A stretch of DNA of 64,000 nt. Source: Herbaspirillum sp. GW103 (GTDB taxonomy: Bacteria; Pseudomonadota; Gammaproteobacteria; Burkholderiales; Burkholderiaceae_D). Shown here piece by piece: positions 1-8,696 of this stretch (within the stretch, counting starts at the first letter, position 1; each line of letters starts with the position of its first letter). A program made the translations under genes and the position numbers. The stretch covers positions 186,001-250,000 of the forward strand of contig NZ_AJVC01000006.1 in the NCBI RefSeq assembly GCF_000261365.1, read 5' to 3'. The notes under the pieces were generated by a model. It was not told where the DNA came from. It was given only the letters and a program-made list of their open reading frames with translations, and made no database searches.

Positions 1-651
1 AAGAAGCTGACCACCATCTACATCAGCCACGGCGACCCGGATTACTACTTCGGCCTGGAGGCCCTGCACGCCGCCTATCCGGAAGCCAGGATCGTGGCTA
101 CCGCGCCGACCGTGGAACACATCAAGAAAACGGCTGCAGGCAAGCTGGCCTACTGGGGCCCCAAGCTGGGTGACAACGCCCCCCGCGCCACCATCACGCC
201 GCAAGTGCTCAAGGGCAAGACCTTGACGCTGGAAGGTCGCAAGCTGGAAATCATCGGGCTGGATGGTCCTCAACCGGATCGCAGCTTCGTCTGGATTCCC
301 TCGCTCAAGGCCGTGGTCGGCGGTGTGGTCGTGGCCGGCAACATCCACGTATGGGTGGCCGATACGCAAAGCATGAAGTCGCGCCTGGACTGGCTCGCCA
401 CGCTGGCCCGCATCGAAAAGCTCAAGCCCGCGATTGTGGTGCCGGGTCACTACGCCCGCGGTGCACCGCTGAACATCGCCTCGGTGCGCTTCACCCGCGA
501 CTACCTGAAGACCTTTGACCAGGAAGCCGCCAAGGCCGCCGATGCCACTGCCCTGATTGCCGCCATGAAGCAGCGCTACCCTGATCTGGGCGACACCGGC
601 TCGCTGGAGCTGTCGGCCAAGGTCATCAAGGGTGAAATGAAGTGGCCCTGA
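1..651 (+). CDS. MBL-fold metallo-hydrolase, 3' part (truncated by window edge)
   Basis: The reading frame is open from base 1, so the gene begins upstream of the window; 216 codons are visible. Near the start the segment HGDPDYYFGL carries the His-x-Asp-x-Asp metal-binding pattern of the metallo-beta-lactamase fold, although the canonical HxHxDH is here reduced to H-x-D-x-D. Further on, VVVAGNIHVW is the strand around the fourth metal ligand and IVVPGHY supplies a further histidine. The family includes broad hydrolases of thioesters, lactones and quinone-like substrates; the exact substrate is unknown. It is followed after 63 bases by an NAD(P)-binding reductase, and the two may be co-transcribed. 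The internal GTG at 94 is not a likely start because the conserved metal-binding segment lies upstream of it. Confidence 0.8.
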   Translation, partial: KKLTTIYISHGDPDYYFGLEALHAAYPEARIVATAPTVEHIKKTAAGKLAYWGPKLGDNAPRATITPQVLKGKTLTLEGRKLEIIGLDGPQPDRSFVWIPSLKAVVGGVVVAGNIHVWVADTQSMKSRLDWLATLARIEKLKPAIVVPGHYARGAPLNIASVRFTRDYLKTFDQEAAKAADATALIAAMKQRYPDLGDTGSLELSAKVIKGEMKWP

Positions 652-714
652 TCTGAGCGGAACTGCATTGATCCGAAGCTGTTTATCCTCCCTCCCCACC
701 CGAAAGGAAACCTC

Positions 715-1326
715 ATGAAAATCGCACTCATCGGCGCCTCCGGCAACGTTGGCACCCGCATCGTGGACGAAGCCCTGCGCCGCGGCCACAACATCATCGC
801 CATCGCCCGCGACGCCGGCAAGATCGCCCAGCGTACCGGTCTGACCGCCGTCGCGGTCGACGTCAAGGACGCTGCCGCACTGGCCGCCGCCATCAAGGGC
901 GCCGACGTGGTCATCTCCAGTGGCCGCTTCACCGCCTTTGGTGCCGCCGACCTGCTGCCGGCGGTGAAGGCAGCAGGCGTGAAGCGCCTTGCTGTGGTCG
1001 GTGGTGCCGGCAGCCTGGAAATCGCACCGGGCAAGGCGCTCATCGATACCCCGGAATTCCCCGCCGAATACATGCCCGAGGCGTCCGGTGGACGTGACTT
1101 TCTCAATGCCCTGCGCGGAGAAACCGACCTGGAATGGACCTTCCTGTCGCCCTCGGCGCTGTTCATCGCCGGTGAACGCACCGGCCAGTTCCGCCTCGGC
1201 CAGGATGCTCTGCTGGTCGGTACCGATGGCAAGAGCTGGATCTCCTACGAGGACTACGCCGTGGCCCTGCTGGACGAACTGGAACAGCCGAAGCACGTGC
1301 GTGCCCGCTTCACGGTAGGCTACTGA
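715..1326 (+). CDS. NAD(P)-binding (NmrA/atypical SDR) oxidoreductase
   Basis: A 203-residue protein opening with the Rossmann fingerprint IGASGNVGTRIV (residues 4-15), which is the GxxGxxG dinucleotide-binding loop of atypical short-chain dehydrogenases. An acidic loop with AVDVKDAAAL follows, and ADVVISSGRF and LAVVGGAGSLE are the next strands. Relatives are small NAD(P)H-dependent reductases of the YwnB/NmrA type, often in redox or stress contexts. No catalytic Tyr-x-x-x-Lys of classical SDRs is evident, as usual in this group. The start has an AAAGGAAA ribosome-binding site just upstream. It sits between an MBL-fold hydrolase and a DsbA-like protein, both also of redox or detoxification flavour. 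Confidence 0.85.
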   Translation: MKIALIGASGNVGTRIVDEALRRGHNIIAIARDAGKIAQRTGLTAVAVDVKDAAALAAAIKGADVVISSGRFTAFGAADLLPAVKAAGVKRLAVVGGAGSLEIAPGKALIDTPEFPAEYMPEASGGRDFLNALRGETDLEWTFLSPSALFIAGERTGQFRLGQDALLVGTDGKSWISYEDYAVALLDELEQPKHVRARFTVGY

Positions 1327-1350
1327 ACCCGTTCCATATCATTGCATCAC

Positions 1351-1380
1351 GGGCCTGACGGTGCAGAAAACGTCAGGCCC
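1351..1380. repeat. Perfect hairpin enclosing copy 1 of the 16-bp repeat
   Basis: Ten-base arms GGGCCTGACG and CGTCAGGCCC flank a ten-base loop GTGCAGAAAA. The repeat GGTGCAGAAAACGTCA (1360-1375) forms the loop and part of the right arm. The hairpin lies between the reductase and the DsbA-like gene and has no T-run, so it is not a standard terminator. Confidence 0.8.
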
Positions 1381-1408
1381 TGTGCCGATTCATTCAAGAG
1401 GAAATCAC

Positions 1409-2140
1409 ATGATGACCACCCCCGCTGCCCCGCACGACACCGTGCTTCACTACATCCACGATCCGTTGTGCGGCTGGTGCTATGGCGCTGCGCCGCTGGT
1501 GGCGGCGGCGCGCGAGGTACTGTCTGTGCAGGCGCATGGGGGCGGCATGATGGCCGGTCGCAATCGTCGCCGCGTCGATGCGCAACTGCGTGATTACGTG
1601 ATGCCGCACGATCACCGCATCGCGCAGATGACCGGACAAGCGTTTGGCGAAAATTATTTCGACGGCCTGCTGCGCGATACCGAAGCGATCTTCGACTCTG
1701 CACCACCAATCGCCGCCGTGCTGGCGGTGCGGGCGCTCAAGGACGAGGCCGCCGGGCTGGACATGCTGGCAGCGATTCAGCGTGCGCATTACCAGCAAGG
1801 ACGGCGCATCTCCGAAGTAGCGACGCTGACCGAGCTGGCGCAGACGCTGGGCATCGCGCCCGCTGCCTTCATCGCAGAACTGCAGCGGGTTGAACAGGAA
1901 GAGCTGGCCAATCACATCGAGGCCAGCCGTGAATTATTGAACCATGTCGGCGGACGCGGCTTCCCGACCTTCGTGCTGCAACGGGGCAATACCCTGGAAG
2001 TGCTTGATACCGGGCGCTGGCTGGGGCAGCCGGAGCAGTGGAAGGCGTATCTGGGTGAGCAAGCGAGGGGGACTGCGTCCGTAGCGGCCTCCGATGGCGG
2101 GTCCGTGCGATGTGACCTGCTGAGTGGGCGTTGCGAATAA
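1409..2140 (+). CDS. DsbA-family thiol oxidoreductase
   Basis: A protein of 243 residues with the thioredoxin-fold active site LCGWCYG near residue 20, i.e. a Cys-Gly-Trp-Cys redox motif, followed by a helical insertion typical of DsbA/FrnE-type cytosolic oxidoreductases. A cis-proline loop is seen at RGFPTFVLQ. No signal peptide is visible, so it probably acts in the cytoplasm. The C-terminal tail holds two more cysteines (RCDLLSGRCE). The start at 1409 is chosen because AGAGGAAA lies just upstream; an upstream in-frame GTG at 1361 lies inside the repeat hairpin and is unlikely. The substrate is unknown. Confidence 0.82.
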   Translation: MMTTPAAPHDTVLHYIHDPLCGWCYGAAPLVAAAREVLSVQAHGGGMMAGRNRRRVDAQLRDYVMPHDHRIAQMTGQAFGENYFDGLLRDTEAIFDSAPPIAAVLAVRALKDEAAGLDMLAAIQRAHYQQGRRISEVATLTELAQTLGIAPAAFIAELQRVEQEELANHIEASRELLNHVGGRGFPTFVLQRGNTLEVLDTGRWLGQPEQWKAYLGEQARGTASVAASDGGSVRCDLLSGRCE

Positions 2141-2621
2141 GCCACTGACCGCACCGTTTATCCACCCTGCCTGCCGCGCACGAAGCTGCGCGGCAGGCTC
2201 CTTGCGCAGGCTTCGCCCCCGCCCCCGTGAGGATCGTCCATCGCGCAACCGCGCCATGACCCGCCTGCAGCGTCAGTCCGTCCATTTTCGCGGCCTCCCC
2301 TCTGAGCAGCATCCGCCCATTGGACGGTTTTTTTGAATGCTGCCGTTAAATTTTCAGCGCTAATCAAACACGCACGTTTGCTCTACATTGAGCGGCTTTC
2401 CCGAGGGACAGGTCGCAGCATCGGGAAAGACAAGACCACGTTGTCCTCATCCTTCTTTCATGGCGGACGGCATTCGAACAGCAATCGCCCCCTATTGAAT
2501 CAGGATCCGCGCTTCCAGACGTCATCTGTGGGATCAGCATCCACATCATCCGCACCCGGTCACTTTCAGGCGGCGTCTTGAATCCCAACCCTATGATTAA
2601 AAAATGCTCAATGGAGAGTGT
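2141..2621. other. 481-base gap between the DsbA-like gene and the chemoreceptor
   Basis: No credible gene. It contains a perfect hairpin at 2171-2196 (arms CTGCCGCGCA and TGCGCGGCAG) and a weak hairpin with a run of seven T at about 2313-2334 that could end transcription. The stretch 2335-2400 is A+T-richer and may hold the chemoreceptor promoter, but I could not assign a sigma-28 box with confidence. Confidence 0.5.
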
Positions 2622-4190
2622 ATGGATTTCACCCGTCTGACGGTTTCTTCGCGCCTCAAGTTCGGCTTTGGTGCCGTGCTCGTTCTGATGCTGCTGATCA
2701 TCGGCATCGCTCTGAAAGATCTCGCCGATGTCAACCAGCAATTGCTGTCCATCACCGAGGTCAACAATGTGGAGATCCGTCATCTCTCGACCATGCGTGC
2801 GGCAGCCTATGAACAATCCCTGTCCTCGCGCGGGATCGGGCTGGCAAGCACACCGCAAGACCTGAACCTGAACGCCGACAATCTGCACAAACAGATCGTC
2901 ATCTACACGGAGGCCGAAAGCGCACTGGCCAAGCTCTTCGCAGAAGTGGAGGAAACCACCGAGACGGAGAAGAAGACACTGAGCCTCATCCAGCAAAAGA
3001 CAAGGGAAATCACCCCTTTGCTCTCGACGATGATTGACCTCGCCAAAGCAGGAAAAACCGACGAGCTCAGGGTCGGGGTCAACAGTCCGGTGGGCGCCAT
3101 GCAGGCGCAACGACGCAATACCCTGGCTGAGCTCTCCGCATTCGAGGATCAGCTCAACGACGCCGCAAAGAATGAGGCACTTGCCGTCTATGCGACCGCG
3201 CGCAGACTGCTCATCGCACTGGGGATGCTGGCACTGGCGAGCGGACTGATCGCCGCCACTCTCATCACCAGGAGCGTACTGCGGCAGCTGGGCGGAGAAC
3301 CGGCCGTGGCCTCGACGCTGGCCGCGCGGATTGCGCAGGGTGACCTGCGCAGCGAGGTCGACGCTGATACCCGCCATCCGAACAGTCTCATGATGTCGAT
3401 GAAGAGCATGAACAGCGGTCTGCGCGAGATCGTACGTGAAGTGCGTTCCGGTACCGACGCCATTGCGACGGCCAGCAGCCAGATTGCTACGGGCAACCTT
3501 GATCTGTCCTCGCGTACCGAGGAGCAGGCCAGCTCGCTGGAAGAGACCGCCTCGGCCATGGAGCAGCTGACGGCCACCGTGCAACAGAACGCCGACAGCG
3601 CTGGCGAGGCCAACCGGCTGGCCACCGAAGCCTCGGTGGTCGCGGCCGAAAGTGGCCAGCTGGTCAAGGAAGTGGTGATGACCATGGCTGCCATCGAGGA
3701 CTCGTCCAGGAAGATCGTGGACATCATCAGCGTGATCGACGGTATCTCGTTCCAGACCAACATCCTGGCCCTCAATGCCGCCGTGGAAGCAGCGCGCGCA
3801 GGTGAGCAGGGACGCGGCTTCGCGGTGGTGGCTTCAGAGGTACGCAGCCTGGCGCAGCGCAGTTCTTCGGCCGCCAAGGAGATCAAGGAGCTCATCGACG
3901 ACTCCGTGGACAAGGTCGCCAGCGGCAGCGCGCTGGTCAACCGTGCGGGCGAGACCATGAGCAATGTGGTCTCCAGCGTGGACCGGGTAGTGTCGGTGAT
4001 CGGCGCCATCAGTGACTCCAGTGCCGAGCAGAGCAAGGGGATCGTTGAGATCAACCATGCCATCTCGCAGATGGATCAGGTCACGCAACAGAATGCCGCG
4101 CTGGTGGAACAGGCTGCGGCAGCCTCGCAGGCGCTGCAGGCGCAGGCGCGCCGGCTTAGCGACGTGGTGGAGGTGTTTGCCATCGCCTGA
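2622..4190 (+). CDS. Methyl-accepting chemotaxis protein
   Basis: A 522-residue chemoreceptor. A transmembrane helix at about residues 13-31 ([13 protein letters not shown]) is followed by a periplasmic helical ligand domain to about 190, a second membrane helix ([19 protein letters not shown]), a HAMP linker, and a long cytoplasmic coiled coil. The hairpin tip that contacts CheA/CheW contains [19 protein letters not shown], the family hallmark. The ligand is unknown. No C-terminal CheR-tethering pentapeptide is present. The start at 2622 is preferred over ATG 2604 because GGAG precedes it at proper spacing. The coding strand ends 22 bases before the convergent HAD gene. It is about the same length and architecture as the receptor at 19818. 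Confidence 0.95.
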   Translation: MDFTRLTVSSRLKFGFGAVLVLMLLIIGIALKDLADVNQQLLSITEVNNVEIRHLSTMRAAAYEQSLSSRGIGLASTPQDLNLNADNLHKQIVIYTEAESALAKLFAEVEETTETEKKTLSLIQQKTREITPLLSTMIDLAKAGKTDELRVGVNSPVGAMQAQRRNTLAELSAFEDQLNDAAKNEALAVYATARRLLIALGMLALASGLIAATLITRSVLRQLGGEPAVASTLAARIAQGDLRSEVDADTRHPNSLMMSMKSMNSGLREIVREVRSGTDAIATASSQIATGNLDLSSRTEEQASSLEETASAMEQLTATVQQNADSAGEANRLATEASVVAAESGQLVKEVVMTMAAIEDSSRKIVDIISVIDGISFQTNILALNAAVEAARAGEQGRGFAVVASEVRSLAQRSSSAAKEIKELIDDSVDKVASGSALVNRAGETMSNVVSSVDRVVSVIGAISDSSAEQSKGIVEINHAISQMDQVTQQNAALVEQAAAASQALQAQARRLSDVVEVFAIA

Positions 4191-4212
4191 TGACCGGGGC
4201 ATCAGGACGTCT

Positions 4213-4860
4213 TCACTCCCGGCACGGCACTCCCAGTGCGCGCAGCGACGCCCGCGTGGTCGCTGCATCGACGTGATGGATGCCGTGCCAACCCAGCGCA
4301 CGACAGCCTTCGATATTCTTGTACGCATCATCGATGAAGACCAGCTCTTCGGGCTTCAGGTCCGGCAGGTGCCGTGCATAGCGCTCCAGCGCGATCTGGT
4401 AGATGCGCGGCTCGGGCTTGATGCAGCGTTCATGGCCTGAGACCACGATGTCGCGAAACAGCTGCATGAAATCGTGGTGGTCGCGCGCATGCGGATAGGT
4501 TTCCGACGACCAGTTGGTGAGGCCGAACACCGGCACCTGCTGCGCATGCAGTTCGCGCAAGAGCGCCACGCCTTCCGGCAACGGACCACGCAGCATCTCG
4601 GTCCAGCGATCGTAGAAGGCGCGAATCAGCGCATCGTGTTCGGGATACTGCCCCACCAGATGCGCAGTGGCCTCGGCCAGGGTGCGGCCGCCATCCTGCT
4701 GCACATTCCATTCGGGCGAACAGATGTGGGTGAGGAAGTGATTGCGCTCCTGCTCGTCGGCGATCAGTTGTTCGTAAAGGTACTGCGGGTTCCAGTCGAA
4801 GAGCACGCCGCCGAAATCGAAGACGACGGCGCGGATGGGGCTTGGTGCAGAAAACGTCAT
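4213..4860 (-). CDS. HAD-superfamily hydrolase (HAD-IA, YihX-like)
   Basis: A 215-residue protein with the HAD motif I segment VFDFGGVLFDW around residues 13-23; Asp15 would be the nucleophile, and the usual second aspartate is a glycine, as in YihX-type sugar phosphatases. Motif II is seen at VFGLTNWS and the motif IV region at ELVFIDDAYKNIEGC. Such enzymes dephosphorylate small phospho-metabolites; the substrate here is not predictable. The ATG has an AGGA site nine bases upstream. The first 16 coding bases are an exact copy of the 16-bp repeat found five times in this window, so the start codon region is itself a repeat copy. Confidence 0.88.
   Translation of the reverse strand: MTFSAPSPIRAVVFDFGGVLFDWNPQYLYEQLIADEQERNHFLTHICSPEWNVQQDGGRTLAEATAHLVGQYPEHDALIRAFYDRWTEMLRGPLPEGVALLRELHAQQVPVFGLTNWSSETYPHARDHHDFMQLFRDIVVSGHERCIKPEPRIYQIALERYARHLPDLKPEELVFIDDAYKNIEGCRALGWHGIHHVDAATTRASLRALGVPCRE
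4844..4859 (-). repeat. 16-bp repeat, copy 2 (at the HAD gene start)
   Basis: TGACGTTTTCTGCACC on the minus strand; its first two bases are the TG of the HAD start codon, so the repeat encodes residues 1-6 of that protein. It is identical to the copies at 1360, 11647, 14290 and 50738. Confidence 0.85.
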
Positions 4861-4986
4861 GGTTGAAATCCTGGGGTAAATAAGGCTGGCGTCGCGACGA
4901 TAGCAGATCCGGAAGAACCGGGCCGAATTCGTCCATTGCCCTGCTGAAGATGCAGAGGTGCTTGCGGCCTGGTCAGCCTCCCCCCA

Positions 4987-5916
4987 TCAATCCGCTTGTG
5001 CCTGCAACGCCTCCACCAGATAGTCAATGAGCACCCGCATCTTGGGCGCAATATGGCGCGACGATGGAAACAGCAGATAAGCCATGCCGGAATAATTGAT
5101 ATCGAAATTCCATTCCCGCAGAAGCCGGACGACACGACCGGCAGCCAAAGCCTCCCGCGCCGCGAAATCGGGCACGCAGCCTACGCCCAGCCCCGCCTCG
5201 ATGGCCGCCAGCCGCATCTCGCTGTGATTGATCGCGCAGCGACCGGCGACGATGATCTCGGCCGATCCGGTCTCGCAGACGAAGCGCCAGCGATTGTCCC
5301 GCTCCTGTTCACCCAGGGTCAGGCAGCTATGGCTCATCAGGTCTTCCGGATGATGGATCGGCCCATGGGCCGCGAGATACGCCGGACTGGCCAGTACCAG
5401 TTGCCGCACCGGCAGCAGGCCGCGCGCCACCATACCCGGCGGCGGCGTGTCCGTCAGCCGGATGACCAGATCCACGCCTTCACGCAGCGGATCAACCAGC
5501 CGGTCCACTACCATCAAATGCACATCCACCTCCGGATAGCTCGTCAGGAATTCCAACAGCACTGGCTGCAGCAGGTGCCGCGCAAACGCCTTGGGCGCAC
5601 TCATCCTGACCAGTCCCTTGGGTGCGCCGGCATGGCCCTCGGCCGCCAGCAAGGTGGCGCGTGCGGCAGCCACCATCTTGCGTCCGTGCTCCAGCACGTC
5701 CAGTCCGGCTTCGGTCAGGCGCAGTTGTCGCGTGGTGCGCTGGAACAATGCCACGCCCATCATCTTTTCCAGACGGGCCACCTGGCGGCTCACGGCCGAA
5801 GGCGTCATGCCCTGCTGACGCGCAGCGGCCGAAAAGCTGCCGGCGTCGACCACTCGCACGAACGTGACAAGCTCATGCAGTACCTCGGCCAACTCATTTG
5901 TTCTCATGCGGCACAA
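4987..5916 (-). CDS. LysR-family transcriptional regulator
   Basis: A 309-residue regulator with the LysR winged helix-turn-helix in residues 10-65 (FVRVVDAGSFSAAARQQ, then TPSAVSRQVARLE), followed by a two-lobe periplasmic-binding-like effector domain. It belongs to the common subfamily that begins with a helix such as ELVTFVRVVDAGSFS. It is divergent from the EamA exporter 84 bases away, which by the general LysR rule is its likely target. The gap holds an 11-bp perfect inverted repeat. Start: Met1 or Met4 are both possible. Effector unknown. Confidence 0.92.
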   Translation of the reverse strand: MCRMRTNELAEVLHELVTFVRVVDAGSFSAAARQQGMTPSAVSRQVARLEKMMGVALFQRTTRQLRLTEAGLDVLEHGRKMVAAARATLLAAEGHAGAPKGLVRMSAPKAFARHLLQPVLLEFLTSYPEVDVHLMVVDRLVDPLREGVDLVIRLTDTPPPGMVARGLLPVRQLVLASPAYLAAHGPIHHPEDLMSHSCLTLGEQERDNRWRFVCETGSAEIIVAGRCAINHSEMRLAAIEAGLGVGCVPDFAAREALAAGRVVRLLREWNFDINYSGMAYLLFPSSRHIAPKMRVLIDYLVEALQAQAD

Positions 5917-5942
5917 CTCCTGTTCTTCATCCCTGGCTAGTC

Positions 5943-5999
5943 AGGTCTCATCGGTCCCAAGACAATACACCAGCTCTACCCAACGCCACGATGAGACCT
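5943..5999. promoter_or_regulatory. Perfect 11-bp inverted repeat in the LysR/DMT divergent gap
   Basis: AGGTCTCATCG (5943-5953) and CGATGAGACCT (5989-5999) are perfect inverted copies separated by 35 bases. They span most of the intergenic space and reach the base next to the exporter ATG. Such spaced dyads fit two LysR tetramer half-sites; function is inferred from position only. Confidence 0.55.
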
Positions 6000-6000
6000 C

Positions 6001-6933
6001 ATGAACAAGTCCTCCCTGCTGCACGCCCCCGCCCGGCCTACAACCCTGCTGCGACTCAATCCTGTTGAATGGGCGCTGCTGCTGGTCGCCGTGATCTGGG
6101 GCGGCAGCTACAGCGCCGCGAAAATCGCCACGGAGCAGTTGCCGGTGCTGCAGTTCCTGGTGCTGCGATTCGGCCTGACGTTTCTCCTGCTGGCCCCCGC
6201 CTTGCGCAGCATCACCTCTGTCCCCGCGTGGAAAAGATCGCTGGCAGGAGCCCTTCTACTGGGCGTGGTCCTGCTGGCCATCTTCATCTGCGAAACCGTC
6301 GGCGTATCGATGACGACGGCCTCCAATGCCGCCTTCCTGATCAGCCTGTGCGTGGTCTTCACGCCCTGGTGCGAGTGGCTGCTGCTGGGCCAGCGTCCCG
6401 GGCGTTCGGCGCTCATTGCGTGCGCGTTGTCGTTTGTGGGCGCTGCCTTGCTGGCATTCCAGGAGGGCGTCACGCTCTCGCACCTGAGCTGGGGCGATGC
6501 CCTGATGGTGCTGGCCGCGCTCCTGCGGGGTGTGATGGTGTGCCTGACACGCCGCCAGGGCCTGCGGTTCGGCTTGCCCGCACTCACGCTGACGGCGGTG
6601 CAGATGGGTGTCATGACGGCGGGATCGCTGGTGCTCATGATGGCCCTGCCGGGTCAGCGCTGGCTGCCTCTTCCGGCCACCGCCTCCTTCTGGTGGGCGA
6701 TGGCGTTCCTGGTCTTGCTGTGTACCATCGTGGCCTTCTTCGTACAGAACCATGCGGCCGCACGCACCAGTGCGTCACGCGTGGCCCTGCTGATGGGCAG
6801 CGAGCCGCTGTGGGGAGCGCTCATTGCGGTGGTGTGGATGCAGGAACACCTGTCCCTGCAGGGCTGGATGGGCGGCTTGATGATCGTGGGGGCCACGGGG
6901 TGGGTGCTGCGGCCGCGTAACCATTCGACCTAA
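6001..6933 (+). CDS. DMT-superfamily transporter (EamA family)
   Basis: A 310-residue, strongly hydrophobic inner-membrane protein with about ten predicted helices arranged as two EamA repeats. The first repeat begins at ALLLVAVIWGGSYSAAKIA, a typical EamA opening, and the second at LMVLAALLRGVMVCLTRR. The family exports amino acids, drugs or other small metabolites. The substrate cannot be told. It is divergent from a LysR regulator and converges with the MocR regulator, with only six bases between the two stop codons. The ribosome-binding site is weak because the upstream dyad occupies that position. Confidence 0.9.
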   Translation: MNKSSLLHAPARPTTLLRLNPVEWALLLVAVIWGGSYSAAKIATEQLPVLQFLVLRFGLTFLLLAPALRSITSVPAWKRSLAGALLLGVVLLAIFICETVGVSMTTASNAAFLISLCVVFTPWCEWLLLGQRPGRSALIACALSFVGAALLAFQEGVTLSHLSWGDALMVLAALLRGVMVCLTRRQGLRFGLPALTLTAVQMGVMTAGSLVLMMALPGQRWLPLPATASFWWAMAFLVLLCTIVAFFVQNHAAARTSASRVALLMGSEPLWGALIAVVWMQEHLSLQGWMGGLMIVGATGWVLRPRNHST

Positions 6934-6939
6934 CCCGGC

Positions 6940-8358
6940 CTACAACCCCCGCAAAAAATCAAACAACTCCGGCACATCCGCATACCCCACATTGAAGCGG
7001 AAGCTGGTCTTGTGCGGCGCCGACAGATGGAAGAAATCCCCCGGTGCCAGCCAGATACCCTTCTGCCGCGCCCGGTCCGCGATCTCGCGTGCTGACAATT
7101 CACAGCCCTCGATGGTGGCCCAGCTGAACATGCCGCCGCGCGCCGTCGTGAAGGGCGTCAGGCCGACTTCGCTCAACTTGGCGTTGAGCGTCGACTGGGC
7201 ATTGAGGAGCGTCGCATTGAGCGTCTGCACATGACGCCGGTGATGGCCTTCGGTGAGCACGTTGTGCACCAGGCGCTCGTTGATCTCCGAATTGGTCAGC
7301 GTCAACACCATCTTGGTATGCACGATCTGCCGCGCCAGTTCGCGCTGGCAGGCGATGTAGCCGACCCGCAGCGACGGCGCGATGGTCTTTGAATAACTGC
7401 CCACGTAGATCACCCGTTGCAGGCCATCGAGCGCAGCCAGCATGGGATCGGTGGCCTGTCCCAGTTCGCGGAAGATGTCGTCCTCCACCACCCAGAAACC
7501 ATAGCGCTCGGCCGCCTGCAATACGCGCATGGCGCAGGCCGGCGTGTAGGACGTCCCCGTCGGGTTCTGCAGCACGCTGGTCGTGAAGAACATCCTGGGA
7601 TGATGCGTGCGCGCCAGCGTGTCCAGCATGTCGGTGTCCACGCCACCGGGCGTACGCGGTACGCCGATCACGTTCAGGCCGGCCAGGCGCAGCATCGCAA
7701 TCAGGTTGCAGTAACCGGGATCATCGATGAGCACCGTATCGCCCGGCTGGGTCATGGTGCGGATGATCAGGTCCAGCGCCTGCGTGGCGCCATGCGTGGT
7801 CAGCACCTGCTCGATGCCCAGTTCCAGCGCCCAATGAGCGAGGAACTGCGCGATGAGCTGACGCAGCGGCGCATATCCGTAAGGGTGGCCATAGCCGACC
7901 TGCTGGGCACCGGGCGAACGGATGATGCGGCGCTCGGCCTGGTGCAGGCCCTCATCGTTGAGCCACTTGCCGGGCAGCCAGCCGCAACCGGCCTTGATGG
8001 GCACGCGCTCGTCGGCAAACATTTCCGAGAGCAGCCAGGCCGAGTCAATCACCGGCTCGGGCGGCACGAAGACGGCACGCGCCCCGGATTGCCCGGCCCG
8101 CGCGGCGACAAAGAAACCGGCACCGCGCCGGGCCTGCAGCATGCCGCGCGCCACCAGCTGCTCGTAGGCTTCCACCACGGTGGAGGAGCCGATGTCATGA
8201 TGCTGCGCGAACTGGCGCACCGAGGGCAGGCGCTCGCCGGAACGCAATTCGCCCGATTCGATCAGGCCGGCCAGACCAGCCGTCACCTGCTCCACCAGGC
8301 GCTCAGCCGTCTTGCGTCTCAAATCCAGTTGCAACGGTGCGCTGGCGGGCTTGGCCAT
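6940..8358 (-). CDS. MocR-type regulator: GntR winged helix fused to aminotransferase
   Basis: A 472-residue protein. Residues 1-80 form a GntR winged helix (GERLPSVRQFAQHHDIGSST), and the rest is a fold-type I aminotransferase domain with the PLP-binding lysine in GSYSKTIAPSLRVGY. MocR proteins use bound PLP and an amino-group ligand to control nearby genes; known relatives include GabR, TauR and PdxR. It is divergent from an omega-aminotransferase/semialdehyde dehydrogenase pair, the classic target arrangement, so I infer it senses the omega-amino acid or its product. The start at 8358 is chosen because AAAGGA lies upstream and the GntR domain begins right after; the longer frame upstream runs through the operator region. 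Confidence 0.92.
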   Translation of the reverse strand: MAKPASAPLQLDLRRKTAERLVEQVTAGLAGLIESGELRSGERLPSVRQFAQHHDIGSSTVVEAYEQLVARGMLQARRGAGFFVAARAGQSGARAVFVPPEPVIDSAWLLSEMFADERVPIKAGCGWLPGKWLNDEGLHQAERRIIRSPGAQQVGYGHPYGYAPLRQLIAQFLAHWALELGIEQVLTTHGATQALDLIIRTMTQPGDTVLIDDPGYCNLIAMLRLAGLNVIGVPRTPGGVDTDMLDTLARTHHPRMFFTTSVLQNPTGTSYTPACAMRVLQAAERYGFWVVEDDIFRELGQATDPMLAALDGLQRVIYVGSYSKTIAPSLRVGYIACQRELARQIVHTKMVLTLTNSEINERLVHNVLTEGHHRRHVQTLNATLLNAQSTLNAKLSEVGLTPFTTARGGMFSWATIEGCELSAREIADRARQKGIWLAPGDFFHLSAPHKTSFRFNVGYADVPELFDFLRGL

Positions 8359-8696
8359 GGCATCCTTTCTGACAGTGTGTGGCGGCTGGCGGGAGACTGC
8401 ATTGCTCCCGCAGGCCAAAGTGTAGGCGAAAATGCAGAACTGTATTGGTCCAGGTGGCGTGGCTCCCGATACGCCAAGATCAGGCCGTATCCCCTTTGAA
8501 TACGGGGACGACGACAGGCTGACCATGCCCAGGCAGGCAGCGCTCTCCCGCCAGATGGAGCAATACAGTTTCCCCTGAAGACCAATACAGTTTCCAGCGA
8601 AAATCAAAAGTGTAGCTAACAATGCGGGCGCTGTCTGGCAATAATCAGGCACTGTCTTTCATTTCCCCGAATTCTCCCTTTTTCACGGTGCCTGCC
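8359..8696. promoter_or_regulatory. Divergent control region with three MocR operator-like boxes
   Basis: This 338-base gap separates the MocR regulator and the aminotransferase gene. It holds AACTGTATTGGTC at 8438-8450, its exact reverse complement GACCAATACAGTT at 8580-8592, and a close copy AGCAATACAGTTT at 8559-8571. The two right-hand boxes are direct repeats 20 bases apart, nearly two helical turns. The phrase AAAGTGTAG also occurs beside both ends (8417 and 8607). MocR dimers bind paired direct repeats, so these are strong operator candidates. No gene is seen in the gap. Confidence 0.7.

Noticed and set aside
2335-2610. Sigma-28 flagellar promoter for the first chemoreceptor
   Set aside because: No pair of boxes at correct spacing matching TAAA and GCCGATAA.
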